Assembly (NCBI RefSeq): GCF_947241705.1
Contig: NC_079268.1
Location: 248,001-312,000, forward strand
DNA from: Saccharomyces mikatae IFO 1815
Lineage: Eukaryota; Ascomycota; Saccharomycetes; Saccharomycetales; Saccharomycetaceae
DNA: 64,000 bases
Reading direction: 5' to 3'
The notes beneath the pieces were generated by a model that was given only the letters and a program-made list of their open reading frames with translations, was not told the DNA's origin and ran no database searches. Below, in pieces: positions 49,503-59,162 of the stretch. How positions within the stretch are numbered: the first letter of the stretch is position 1; each line of letters starts with the position of its first letter. The position numbers were made by a program, and so were the translations under genes.

Positions 49503-49518
49503 TTGTAACAATTTGTTT

Positions 49519-49590
49519 TCCGATATAGTGTAACGGCTATCACATCACGCTTTCACCGTGGAGACCGGGGTTCGACTCCCCGTATCGGAG
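49519..49590 (+). tRNA. tE(UUC): tRNA-Glu (anticodon UUC)
   Basis: This is a 72-nt cloverleaf without intron. The acceptor TCCGATA pairs with TATCGGA, discriminator G. The D arm is TGTAACGGCTATCACA, the anticodon loop CTTTCAC gives TTC, and the T arm contains GGTTCGACTCC. A T run follows (49593-49598) as a Pol III terminator. The 5' flank carries the sigma/delta remnants. Confidence 0.98.
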
Positions 49591-49858
49591 TAATTTTTGC
49601 CTCCTCGAGGCTTCCGCGAATTTTTTTTTTTCATCTCGACAAGGTTTTTTCCGGCCAAATATGACCAATAAAAAGGATACAATTTCATGAGAATTAAACA
49701 GTTCAAGAGTTTTTGAAGAAGAAAGTCTTCATCGGAGCAGATCGAATATAGAGAGTTTTTTAAACGCAGAGTAATAATTGAACTAAAATCTGTTCATAAA
49801 AGGAATTAACTTCGCGTACTGTAACCGTTTATCTTGCGCTGCATATCCTCAATATCTA

Positions 49859-52800
49859 ATGAGCGAAGCAAAAGAAGAAGTTAAAAACTCTACTGTTAAG
49901 GTGACAGTTAAGCTTCCAAAAGAAGATAACCATTCTTCTAATACGAAACATGTCAAAAAGACTCCAACTTCAAAGAATAATGATATATCTTTTGAAATTG
50001 GCAGAGAGTCCAAAATTCAAACTATTCTAGATGTATTGGCAATGATTCCAAGTTCCAAATACTTAACAAATGTTAGTTTGAAAGCAATTGAAGATGACTC
50101 GCGGCTGACTGACGAATCTTCTATAAAGGATATAGTTGGTGAGAAAAGCGAGTTAAAAGTTCAATTAATTCTAAAGCCATATAGTGCAAGGGAAGCTTTG
50201 AAACATGTGATTACTGTTCGTGACTTCATCGGATTCGCTCAAGAGACTTCAGATGGATTATCCGAATTTGCAATCTCTACTGGTTCAAATTTCTCTTCGT
50301 TACCATTAGGTCCAATCAAGGAACCTTCAAGGCAAGAGGAGAAAAAAGACAAGAGTGATCCGGAGGAAAAAAAAAATACTTTCAGGAATGTTTCTGAAGA
50401 GGAAAAACTAAAATTTAACGAAATGGTTCATGAGGTCTTTTCTAGTTTTAAGAATTCTTCAATCAACAGCCTTCACACGTCTGAATCTAACATCATAACG
50501 CCATGTGTCAGATCGTTGAGTTTCGCACCTTACAACCCTGTACCTCCATTTTATAGAAGTAAAGGTCATTTGTTCTACCTACAAATTGTTACTTTGGAAG
50601 GCGAAAGTTTCTATATTACCGCAATTCCATCAGGATTCTACGTCAATAAATCTAACTCAAATAAGTTCGATCCTTCTCCAAAGGAAAACACTGACGAACA
50701 TGCACATGCATCCTTGATTTACTACAGTCTCTTTGACTTAATTACCTCTCGTTCTAAAAAGTTTACTTCTCATGTCCAAGCATTTGAAAAGAAATTATCT
50801 GCTTTGGATTCTACAAGCTATGTAAGACCAAGCAATACTTTCTTGCATAAACCATGGTTCGTTTCTTCTTTACCAGCAAATAATCCAGATTATTTGAGGT
50901 TACAAACGGCCGCCTTAGATTCCACACCAGAAAGAAACTTTAACGATGAATTTCAAGCTATTAAAGATTTGACTACATCAACTTTACAGGATCGTATTGA
51001 GATGGAAAGATTGTTCTCTAAAGTTGTCCATGAATTTACTGTTACTGCAGCATCAGGAGCTATGTCAATTTTTTATAATGATTTCATAGCAATGAACCCA
51101 GAATCTCCGGCTAGAGATCAAATCTTTTTGAAGGATAATATATTTTACTCCTATGTTTCTGATGTGAGCGGCAATTATGAAGGAAAGGGTGGAGATGAGG
51201 CCGCAGTTGCTGCCTCCAATCAAGACTTGAAGACAATTAACATTTTGAATCGCCTGAATATTCACGAAGTTCGTTACCTTTTAACAACAGTTATCGAATT
51301 TGCTGGTAGAAGGATTTTGGCTCAAACTCCAGTACCCGGTCTTTTAGCCACCATGGGTAATAAGATTGTAAAAAATGCTGACACTGGCGAAGAAGTTACC
51401 GAAGACTTTGTCAATGATATCAATGTCAAGTACGGCCTTGATGAAGGTTTAGGAAAGATTGTCTATGATGCTGACTTTGAAGCTGTTTTAGAAAAAAAGT
51501 TTGTGAAGGCATTCCACTTGAAGAAGCACAAAGTAAACGGCACCGAATTGACATTTTCTTCTCAGTCGAAGGGTATCGTAGGGTTTGATAAGAGACGCTA
51601 TATTTTGGATTTAGCCAACACATACCCCCTAGATATCAACTTTGCTAGAGAGAACTTTGATAATGTTGAATCAACTGATAACTGTTACCCACACAGACAG
51701 ACTTTGTTACGTCCAGAATTAGTAGAAAAATGGTGGAGTAACAAGATCGAAAAAGAAGGTGTTGAATTTGAAAAAGCCTATGAAGAGAACATGTTCAGTT
51801 ATAACCCTGATGCTTACCAAGTTGAAGGTATTGAGGACGCTAATATTGACGAGATGTCAAACTACTTACAAGATGAGGTCATTCCAAGCGTTATTCAAGA
51901 TTACTTATCCGGTAATTTGAGCACTCCATACAATGGAGAACATTTAGCCGACACCTTACATAAGAATGGTATCAACATGCGTTACCTGGGTAAAATTATC
52001 AAGCTTTCTCAAAAAGAATTGGACTCCCAAACTACCAAATATGAAGAAAACTTGAAAGCTGTTGAACAAGAAAATAAAGAATACGAAGACTGGGAAAAAT
52101 CTTACTTGCAAAAAATTGAAAATATGATTAAAGAGAGACAAGCTAAAATTAATAAGTTGGTCCAAGAAGGCAAAGAAGTACCCAAAGAACTAACCGAGGA
52201 TTTGAAATTAAATGATGAAGAAATCAAAAAACCAACTGATGGAAAACCTGTTGTCGTTTCTTATGATGAGCTGTTGCCATTGATAAAGATTGCTGAATTA
52301 GAAATTGTATCTCGTTCTTTGAAACATGTTTTGAAAGATTTAAGTAAAGATGTTCCTGTCTTTCTGGTTCCATCTTTGGTTGCTTACGTTTTCAACATGT
52401 TGGTTGGTACTAAGTACAATGCTAATCCCAAGCCAGAACCTGTCGACCAATTTTATCCGGTCAATAAGTGTTCATTTGTTAAATTGACCCGCTCCGAGTT
52501 ATTAGACTCTATCTCTAAACAAGCTTCCTTACGTTTCCGTCATCAATTACCACCTAATTGGATCGAGGCGTATATGGAAAATCCTTTCACCCTAATAAGA
52601 AGTGTTTCTTACAAATTTGGTATTCAGTTGCTCAATAAAGAATACTTCTTCACTAGAGAGCAATTAGACAGTTACAAGCAAAGTCTAGACAAGAAGATCA
52701 GAAATAAGTATGTGGAACCACCAACTACCTTCAGTTTTAACGATTTGACTATTATTCCGCGCGTTAAGTTTTCAGAATATACTTCTTCGGTTAGTGAAGA

Positions 52801-53692
52801 ATTCTGGGCCCAAGGTGCTTCTATGATCAATGAAGATAAGCAGACCGCTTTGACTTTGCTTGCTCAATCCATTACAGTTTTAGAAGATGTCAATAATATC
52901 TTACATCCTACTGTTGCCGAGAAGTATTTATCGCTATCTGCCATTTACAATAAGTTAGCATTATATCCTGAAGCTATCGCATTCTGTCGTAAGGCATGCA
53001 CCATTTATGAAAGAGTTAGTGGTATCGATTCTTTCGAAATGATGAGGGCTCTAACCAATTTGGCAATTTTAGAATTCTCTAACGAAAGTCCTTATAACGC
53101 TGCTGTCATTTATAATAGGCTCGCTGAGATTCTAAAAATTTACCAATTACCCAAAATTCATCATCCAGCACCAACAAGTATTTTCAACCATTTAGAACAA
53201 TTAGCTCTTGGTGTTCAAGACACCAAATTAGCCATTGAAGTTTTGGGACAACTAAGTTCCTATGTAGTAGAACTAGAAGGCAAGGACTCGTTAGCATATG
53301 GTTACACCGAATCCCGTTTAGGTAATTTGTTCGCAGCATTGAAGGATTTTCATCGTGCATTAGAGCATATCACTGTAACCCAAGGAATTTTTACCAAACA
53401 GTTAGGTATGAATCATACGCACTCAGCCCAATCGAGACAATGGGTCAATGGTTTGAGCTCATTGATAATGGATTTGAAACAAAAGAAACAGCTTGCACAA
53501 GATCAAATGTCAGCAGCTGGATCCAATACAACAGCTCATAAAAAGAACAACCACCGTCAAAAGAAGGACGATTCAAAACCTGAATTGGCTAACAAGAGTG
53601 TGGATGAGTTATTAACATTCATCGAAGGCGATTCCGCCAACTCTGGAGGTAAAAACAAGAGCCAAAATAAGAAGAAACATGGTAAAAAATAG
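49859..53692 (+). CDS. CLU1: CLU1 (TIF31), clustered-mitochondria protein
   Basis: Clu1 is a large cytosolic RNA-associated protein. It is found with eIF3 and is needed for normal mitochondrial distribution; its homologues bind mRNAs of mitochondrial proteins. The protein has 1277 residues, the S. cerevisiae length, and starts at ATG 49859. In order it has a ubiquitin-like N-terminal domain, the CLU domain (about residues 330-610), a Glu/Lys-rich coiled coil (residues 720-790) and TPR-like repeats near residues 980-1190 (SALTLLAQSITV-type blocks, MMRALTNLAILEF). The C-terminus is a basic tail (KNKSQNKKKHGKK). It converges on SEC59, with 205 bp between the stops. Confidence 0.97.
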   Translation: MSEAKEEVKNSTVKVTVKLPKEDNHSSNTKHVKKTPTSKNNDISFEIGRESKIQTILDVLAMIPSSKYLTNVSLKAIEDDSRLTDESSIKDIVGEKSELKVQLILKPYSAREALKHVITVRDFIGFAQETSDGLSEFAISTGSNFSSLPLGPIKEPSRQEEKKDKSDPEEKKNTFRNVSEEEKLKFNEMVHEVFSSFKNSSINSLHTSESNIITPCVRSLSFAPYNPVPPFYRSKGHLFYLQIVTLEGESFYITAIPSGFYVNKSNSNKFDPSPKENTDEHAHASLIYYSLFDLITSRSKKFTSHVQAFEKKLSALDSTSYVRPSNTFLHKPWFVSSLPANNPDYLRLQTAALDSTPERNFNDEFQAIKDLTTSTLQDRIEMERLFSKVVHEFTVTAASGAMSIFYNDFIAMNPESPARDQIFLKDNIFYSYVSDVSGNYEGKGGDEAAVAASNQDLKTINILNRLNIHEVRYLLTTVIEFAGRRILAQTPVPGLLATMGNKIVKNADTGEEVTEDFVNDINVKYGLDEGLGKIVYDADFEAVLEKKFVKAFHLKKHKVNGTELTFSSQSKGIVGFDKRRYILDLANTYPLDINFARENFDNVESTDNCYPHRQTLLRPELVEKWWSNKIEKEGVEFEKAYEENMFSYNPDAYQVEGIEDANIDEMSNYLQDEVIPSVIQDYLSGNLSTPYNGEHLADTLHKNGINMRYLGKIIKLSQKELDSQTTKYEENLKAVEQENKEYEDWEKSYLQKIENMIKERQAKINKLVQEGKEVPKELTEDLKLNDEEIKKPTDGKPVVVSYDELLPLIKIAELEIVSRSLKHVLKDLSKDVPVFLVPSLVAYVFNMLVGTKYNANPKPEPVDQFYPVNKCSFVKLTRSELLDSISKQASLRFRHQLPPNWIEAYMENPFTLIRSVSYKFGIQLLNKEYFFTREQLDSYKQSLDKKIRNKYVEPPTTFSFNDLTIIPRVKFSEYTSSVSEEFWAQGASMINEDKQTALTLLAQSITVLEDVNNILHPTVAEKYLSLSAIYNKLALYPEAIAFCRKACTIYERVSGIDSFEMMRALTNLAILEFSNESPYNAAVIYNRLAEILKIYQLPKIHHPAPTSIFNHLEQLALGVQDTKLAIEVLGQLSSYVVELEGKDSLAYGYTESRLGNLFAALKDFHRALEHITVTQGIFTKQLGMNHTHSAQSRQWVNGLSSLIMDLKQKKQLAQDQMSAAGSNTTAHKKNNHRQKKDDSKPELANKSVDELLTFIEGDSANSGGKNKSQNKKKHGKK

Positions 53693-53897
53693 ATATTTGA
53701 TTTAATTGTCTAATTCATTTATGAGTTTTATTTCTACCTGTAGCCAATGCTTGTATATACTTTGTGTAAGTACTAGATATAAAAGTGAAAAACAAAATAC
53801 TTCAATTTATTTTTATCTTGCCCATGCTATCCTTCATTTCATTATGTTCATAAACGCAAAAAATTCGTTACATAGGGTCGTAAGTAACTCGATTTTA

Positions 53898-55457
53898 TCA
53901 AAGGGTAAGCAATTTTTCACATATCATCATAAATGCAGGTATTAAAATATTATCATTAAGCACACTATTACCTTCTAATACACCGCTGAGTATACAAAGT
54001 AACAGTAATCGTAAAGGAGTCATATGATTGAAAATGACAGCTTTATCAAAATGAAGTAGTATCAAACAAACCATAAAACTTGTCAATATGAAAGCAAGAG
54101 TTCCCTCTATAGTTTTTTGAGTACCTCGCCAACGAATGCGACCATACCTTTTGCCAATGATAGATGCTAGTGAATCACCAATTCCCAACCCTATCAAACC
54201 CATAGGAGAGTTATTCATTAATAAAGGAGTGGATATACCAAAGAGTAAATAAAGGTATGATATGATTAATGGTCCACTGTGATCTCTAGAATCAGCAAAT
54301 CTTCTCAGTTGTAGTTCAATAGCAGATCCAAGTGGCGGTAGATTTTGAAATCTTACGTACTCGATTGATAAAAAGACCGGTATAGTTCCGGACAACGCAA
54401 TTTTCACAAAGTTTGAATCTATCTGGAACGATGGTACTATGAGTAAGAATATAATGAAATGCCACAGTTTTCGGGAAGTATTCAATGAAAGACTGTCCTT
54501 TTCAATCAATATACTGGGTATAGACAGCACGAGAATAGAAATCCACGCAAACAGAATCCTTTGACGAGTGGTAGACTCTAATATATACTCTACCAACCAC
54601 AATAGCGGATTTTTACCACCTTCCAAATGAATGAAGATATTGGCAAAGAGTGGAAATCCCATAGCAAAAAATAGTGACTGCATAACCGGTTTAAGGTGCA
54701 TTATTTGTTTGAGCATAAAGTTGATTGAAATTATTGTCATGAGTGCAAGGATAATGCCCTTTAAAATTCTAAAATGCACTGAGTCTGCTTCAGAAACATA
54801 TATAATATTCGTTAATAGGATACTAAAAAGATTAGAGTCAATGTTATCTAAGCTTTTCAATTGGCCAATATATTTCAACAGCAACGATAGTAAAGAATTT
54901 ATTATAATACTAATAGTAGTTTTTATTCTGTCACCAGCATCAAAGTTAAAAAATATGAGACATACCTGTAAAACAATCACTACCAACTGAGTTCTCCATC
55001 TATATGAATTCAATACCGAAAGAATCAAAATGGTATTTATTACTGTAGATGGTGTATCAAACAATAATGAAGTCATAAAAGGCAAATACAAATTGTAAAC
55101 GGTATCAAACTTGGGTAAACTCCTGTATCCATGTTGCCAATATTTGATGATTACTACACTAATCATTATTAAGCCCACCACAACGACATTTACAAAGATT
55201 TGTTTATAAGATGTATCGGTGGTAAAAGTGGACCACGGCTGAAGCCTTTCAATACTATAATAGAAAGTGCCCAGCAGTATAACTGTTTGAACAAAGTTCG
55301 AATAAAAGCGCTCAAAATTTTTAGGATCCTCACTCACGCCTGATTTATGACTCCTCATATTAATCTTACAGATTTCCTCAGGTGGCATTTGGCTGCCCTT
55401 AGTTTTCTGGGGTATTCTAGCTGTGGTACAGGAAACATGAGGTGCTATGGCAACCAT
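53898..55457 (-). CDS. SEC59: SEC59, dolichol kinase
   Basis: Sec59 phosphorylates dolichol with CTP in the ER membrane, supplying dolichyl phosphate for N-glycosylation, O-mannosylation and GPI anchors. The protein has 519 residues, the S. cerevisiae length, and starts at ATG 55457. There are at least ten hydrophobic helices. The conserved C-terminal region GIGDSLASIIGKRYGRIRW and then TQKTIEGTLAF holds the CTP-binding residues. It converges with CLU1 on the left and diverges from the snoRNA cluster on the right. Confidence 0.96.
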   Translation of the reverse strand: MVAIAPHVSCTTARIPQKTKGSQMPPEEICKINMRSHKSGVSEDPKNFERFYSNFVQTVILLGTFYYSIERLQPWSTFTTDTSYKQIFVNVVVVGLIMISVVIIKYWQHGYRSLPKFDTVYNLYLPFMTSLLFDTPSTVINTILILSVLNSYRWRTQLVVIVLQVCLIFFNFDAGDRIKTTISIIINSLLSLLLKYIGQLKSLDNIDSNLFSILLTNIIYVSEADSVHFRILKGIILALMTIISINFMLKQIMHLKPVMQSLFFAMGFPLFANIFIHLEGGKNPLLWLVEYILESTTRQRILFAWISILVLSIPSILIEKDSLSLNTSRKLWHFIIFLLIVPSFQIDSNFVKIALSGTIPVFLSIEYVRFQNLPPLGSAIELQLRRFADSRDHSGPLIISYLYLLFGISTPLLMNNSPMGLIGLGIGDSLASIIGKRYGRIRWRGTQKTIEGTLAFILTSFMVCLILLHFDKAVIFNHMTPLRLLLLCILSGVLEGNSVLNDNILIPAFMMICEKLLTL

Positions 55458-55998
55458 AGAGGCAACGAATAGGATGAAGAGAATTTATCGCCTGGAGGTA
55501 AGTCTAACTTACTGGCTGAGATCTCGCTAGATAGTAAGACTGCAAGCTCTACTGTTCCTAGGATACATGTTCTACCAACGTTTCATCATCTCAACCAACA
55601 ACGTGTGCCATACTTGTAAAGATTATGTTCCTGCAAACCCAATCACCACCAAAAGCCCTCAATAATAAAACTAAATCATTACCCGCACGCCCAAACATTT
55701 TTGCAACGTCTTTTCATATCTGAAAAATTTTCATCAGGAGAACCTCAGGTATAAATAAGAGACGCAAGAGTAGCTATAGACAAACTAAAATAATACTTCC
55801 CTATATCTTGAAAAGAAAGGGCTTTTGAAACATCCATTAGGTAGATACCATACGACAACCTCCAGGTGAAGTGGGATATACGAAAGGCAGAGGGAGAAAT
55901 TGAATCCCCTTAAGATCTTTTTTGTTTCCGTCTTCTTTTTCTTCTTTATCACGATTAGTTTCTGAGATATGTCTTTTGTCGTTATCACAGGCTAATTA
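55458..55998. other. Promoter region between SEC59 and the snoRNA cluster
   Basis: This 541-bp divergent region contains a Reb1 site and a TATA box described separately. No ORF here is credible. The minus-strand frame at 55785-55988 overlaps the snoRNA leader and is rejected. Confidence 0.6.
55679..55757 (+). promoter_or_regulatory. Reb1 site and TATA box of the snoRNA cluster
   Basis: TTACCCG at 55679-55685 is the Reb1 consensus, and TATAAATA at 55750-55757 is a canonical TATA box. They lie about 320 and 245 bp before snR78, with no other gene between. A general regulatory factor plus TATA is common upstream of snoRNA units. The Reb1 site could also serve SEC59. Confidence 0.5.
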
Positions 55999-56000
55999 TT

Positions 56001-56083
56001 CCCCTGATGACCAAAATAAATTTTTACAAACTAGAGTTTCTGAATCTTTTATGATTAGAACGTTTATTCTTATTTCTGAGGTT
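56001..56083 (+). ncRNA. SNR78: snR78, box C/D snoRNA
   Basis: Box C TGATGA is at 56005-56010, box D' TCTGA near 56039-56043, a C'-like ATGATTA at 56051-56057 and box D CTGA at 56076-56079. It is the first member of the seven-gene cluster. The position and length match SNR78, which guides 25S rRNA 2'-O-methylation (U2421). Ends are approximate. Confidence 0.85.
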
Positions 56084-56227
56084 TTTAATTAGCAATAAAG
56101 AAGAAAAGAAAAACCGGAAATATAAGAGGTTTAAATAGAAATACAGTGGTACTTCTTCAGTTTCTCTGCTCTCCTTTTATCCCCTACATTCTGTTTTTTG
56201 TATTCAATGTTTAGTTTAGGGTGTTTG

Positions 56228-56315
56228 TTCATATGATGATTATAACAAAAACAAAAGCTGGAATTACTGGCTGAACGAGTATATGTTGATACGTTTTTGC
56301 ACTATCCTGACCTAA
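56228..56315 (+). ncRNA. SNR77: snR77, box C/D snoRNA (18S guide)
   Basis: Box C ATGATGA is at 56233-56239, box D' CTGA at 56271-56274, a C'-like TGTTGAT and box D CTGA at 56307-56310. The sequence before D', GCTGGAATTAC (56258-56268 region), is complementary to the 18S GTAATTCCAGC stretch. The fifth base upstream of D' faces the U known as Um578. This is direct support for the identification. Confidence 0.92.
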
Positions 56316-56445
56316 CAAACACTTTTAAAGTAAATATAACAAAAGACTGATAGATTTCCATTGGTTGAGAAGAATACATTTATGCAAAAAACAGTCGTTT
56401 TTTGGTGCTATTCTTCCGTAGGTTGATTTTTCAATCTATTTGATG

Positions 56446-56554
56446 CAATGGAGATGAGGATACACAGCACTGGGCACTGAGAATGAACTTTATTCTTTCG
56501 AATGAGTGACAATGCTTTAAGCGGGCCTAGAAAACCCGCGCTACTGATCCATTG
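56446..56554 (+). ncRNA. SNR76: snR76, box C/D snoRNA
   Basis: Terminal stem CAATGG (56446-56451) pairs with CCATTG (56549-56554). Box C is GAGATGA (56451-56457, one mismatch), box D CTGA (56544-56547), with an internal hairpin GCGGG...CCCGC. The total of 109 nt equals the known gene. The known target is 25S Cm2197. Confidence 0.88.
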
Positions 56555-56639
56555 AAAGTTATTTTTCGAATACTAACGGAATTTTCCTATAAAGAAGGAA
56601 TGGATTTTTTTCTTACTTTCCTACGACTATGTGAATTGA

Positions 56640-56728
56640 TTTTTATGATGAGATATTTATAGATGACGAGTCTGATCATTCGTGAAGACACAACTATTAA
56701 AATTACCATTCATGCCTTTCTGAAACTA
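56640..56728 (+). ncRNA. SNR75: snR75, box C/D snoRNA
   Basis: Box C ATGATGA is at 56645-56651, box D' CTGA at 56672-56675 and box D CTGA at 56720-56723. Size and cluster position match SNR75, the guide for 25S Gm2288. The guide base pairing was not checked. Confidence 0.87.
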
Positions 56729-56856
56729 TTTACAGTATTCTTTTCAATTTGTAAAGAATCGGAAATGGAGAAAAATCGACAGATAAACTAATTACTTCAT
56801 CAGTTGATGTGTCTGTATTGATTCCATGCTTTTAAAGAAAATTCCTATCCTTCAAA

Positions 56857-56944
56857 GACAATGATACTGCAGAAGATGAAACAAATTACTCAAATAGACA
56901 AGCATATGTCTGATCTCTGATTGAAAAGAGCAATTAGTGTCTGA
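56857..56944 (+). ncRNA. SNR74: snR74, box C/D snoRNA (18S guide)
   Basis: Terminal stem GACA (56857-56860) pairs with TGTC. Box C is ATGATAC (56861-56867, variant), box D' CTGA starts at 56910 and box D CTGA is at 56941-56944. The guide AGACAAGCATATG just before D' is complementary to 18S CATATGCTTGTCT. The fifth base before D' pairs with A28, exactly the known Am28 target. Confidence 0.94.
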
Positions 56945-57036
56945 TGCAATTATAGATTGAAGAAAAACTTATCCGAGAGAGATAAGACGTCGCGCATAAT
57001 TTTACATTGTTTATACTTTATCCCGATTTCAAAAAT

Positions 57037-57142
57037 TGTTTATGATGATTTCCACATTTCACGACGGTCAACTGTGTTTTTCGAATGTTTATCGATTAAC
57101 TTTGATGATATTTCGCCTGTGACAGGGCGTGGTACTGAGCTT
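57037..57142 (+). ncRNA. SNR73: snR73, box C/D snoRNA
   Basis: Box C ATGATGA is at 57042-57048, a C'-like TGATGAT at 57103-57109 and box D CTGA at 57134-57137. The guide-type sequence GACAGGGCGTGGTA precedes box D. The size of about 106 nt matches SNR73, the guide for 25S Cm2959. Confidence 0.88.
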
Positions 57143-57282
57143 TAATTTTTTGGCAAATCTAGAAATCGGGTCAAGCACAACATTGTAATCTCTTGATTAT
57201 TTGTCCGACTCTAATCTCTTCAATATATTTGAGTTCAAATATATTAACCAAGTGTTTTTTTCTTACGTTATTATCAATTAAA

Positions 57283-57382
57283 TTTGTGATGTGATGACAA
57301 TTCCTTGAGCTATATATTTTCTTGAGATCCTCAATGAAGAAAACGTCTCATTAAATGATTTGCACGTCAGTCTGATCACAAA
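57283..57382 (+). ncRNA. SNR72: snR72, box C/D snoRNA
   Basis: Terminal stem TTTGTGAT (57283-57290) pairs with ATCACAAA (57375-57382). Box C is GTGATGA (57291-57297) and box D CTGA (57372-57375). It is the last member of the cluster, 221 bp before BUD22. The known target is 25S Am876. Confidence 0.87.
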
Positions 57383-57602
57383 CCGCTTAAAGTACTGAAT
57401 GTATGTATTGTTCACTTCATCTAACTCTTTGTTCGGTGATTCAACAAGAAACACCCAGACATTATTAATTCATATAGCAAATTTTTTTCACTCTCAATCT
57501 ACCTCATCACTGAGTTCATTCAAATCATACATAGCTACGTAAGATCGTTCGAGTAATATTTCTGCGAAAAGAGACCAAGTTCACGGATAGACCAAAGAAA
57601 AA

Positions 57603-59162
57603 ATGCTTTCCGAATCATCCGTCTCCATCTATAAGCTAGATCAATTGGAGTATCAGTATTATTACTTGACGAAGTCTTTGGAAAAGTTTGAACCAAGGTA
57701 TCCCCAAACTGCCAAACTATACAACTGCATAGGTAAAAAAAACAAGAAAAAGGTCGACAAACTATTGAACTCTTTAGAGTTAAAAACTTTGAGCAAAGAA
57801 CTTGATGAAATTTATTTAAGGTTACTCAAGAATAAGATTCACTATTACGAGACACATTTATCTAAATGTATAAAAGAGCAGATCCAGAAAGTCTCTAAAA
57901 AAGAATCTGGTAAAATGAAAGATGCTCAAAAGAATAAAACACCACCTTTAGATGTTGAAAAAATGCTTGGCGTACAGCTCTCAATAGAGGATTTAGTACT
58001 ATTTTTGACAAGATTTAAACTGATCAAAACTTTCCATCAAAGGGTTAGACAGAAAAGCAAAAAGATGGAAAATGATACGAATGTGAAGGCTTGGTTGGAT
58101 AACAATGATTACAGTCGTTATGTCAGCGATAAAGCAAGTAAATGGAACCCAAGTAATATTTGGAACAGCGTTATCACAAAGCTACCAAATTGTGAAAAGT
58201 TAAACGCATTAATTGGTCAAAGCAAAGCCGTTAAAAATCTAGTTGAGTCCTTCGATTTGAGTATCTGTGTTATATTCGGATTTGATGTAAGTGCTATGAA
58301 GGCAAAGAAGTATGAAGCGAGGGAGAAGGCATCCAAAGCTACTTTAGCGCCAACCAATATTGAACATGATACCGACAACGGTGATGAAAATAATAAAATG
58401 GACAGGAGTTTTGATGCAAATAGCAAACGAAGTCAGACTAACAGGGAAATAACATCCGACGATGAAGATTTGCTGGTAGAACAATACGAAGGATTGTTAG
58501 GCAGTTCAGGAGATGAAAAAGAAGGTGGCGGATACCTAAACCCTAATATCAATTACAATGAAGTGACGGATGAAGAGGCCAGCGATGAATCATTCGCTGC
58601 AGAAGACAATGAGGAAGAATTTAGTGAATATGAAGACAGTGAGCCAACAAGAAAGAGAGCAAAGTTGCATAATTTGCCTGAATTAATGGCTGGCTACTAT
58701 AGTGGGGATGACAGTGAGGAAGATAGTAATGAAAGTGATAAAAATGTCAAGGGAAAGAATAAAAAGAGCGGCGCAATGGAAGACCGTACTGCTAGAGAAC
58801 AAATGTCCAATGAGCCAAAGAGGAAAAATAGACGTGGACAAAGGGCAAGAAGAAAGATTTGGGAAAAAAAATATGGTTCCCAAGCCAAACATGTTCAAAG
58901 GGAATTGGAGAAAGAAATGGAAGATAGAAAACAAAGACAAGTCGAGTACGAAGCAAGAGTGGCTAAACGTGAAGCTAAAGCGGCATCATTACAAGATTCA
59001 AGGAATAGGGAGCACGAAAATGAACGTCGTGAAGTGCTCTACAAGAAAGAAAAAGGAACAGTGGCCACTGGGGAAGAGCATCCTTCCTGGATTGCAAAGA
59101 GACTAGCCGAAGAAAAACTTCAAAAAGCTAAGTTTGAAGGTAAAAAGATCAAATTTGATTAG
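57603..59162 (+). CDS. BUD22: BUD22, small-subunit ribosome biogenesis factor
   Basis: Bud22 is a nucleolar protein needed for 18S rRNA maturation and 40S assembly; its name comes from a bud-site phenotype. The protein has 519 residues, the S. cerevisiae length, and starts at ATG 57603. The N-terminal half is helical and basic. An acidic Ser/Asp/Glu segment spans about residues 270-390 (DDEDLLVEQYEGLLGSSGDE), followed by the conserved BUD22/SRFBP1 C-terminal block (KRKNRRGQRARRKIWEKKYG to HPSWIAKRLAEEKLQKAKFEGKKIKF). Its placement right after rRNA-methylation guides is a functional echo, not an operon. Confidence 0.96.
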   Translation: MLSESSVSIYKLDQLEYQYYYLTKSLEKFEPRYPQTAKLYNCIGKKNKKKVDKLLNSLELKTLSKELDEIYLRLLKNKIHYYETHLSKCIKEQIQKVSKKESGKMKDAQKNKTPPLDVEKMLGVQLSIEDLVLFLTRFKLIKTFHQRVRQKSKKMENDTNVKAWLDNNDYSRYVSDKASKWNPSNIWNSVITKLPNCEKLNALIGQSKAVKNLVESFDLSICVIFGFDVSAMKAKKYEAREKASKATLAPTNIEHDTDNGDENNKMDRSFDANSKRSQTNREITSDDEDLLVEQYEGLLGSSGDEKEGGGYLNPNINYNEVTDEEASDESFAAEDNEEEFSEYEDSEPTRKRAKLHNLPELMAGYYSGDDSEEDSNESDKNVKGKNKKSGAMEDRTAREQMSNEPKRKNRRGQRARRKIWEKKYGSQAKHVQRELEKEMEDRKQRQVEYEARVAKREAKAASLQDSRNREHENERREVLYKKEKGTVATGEEHPSWIAKRLAEEKLQKAKFEGKKIKFD

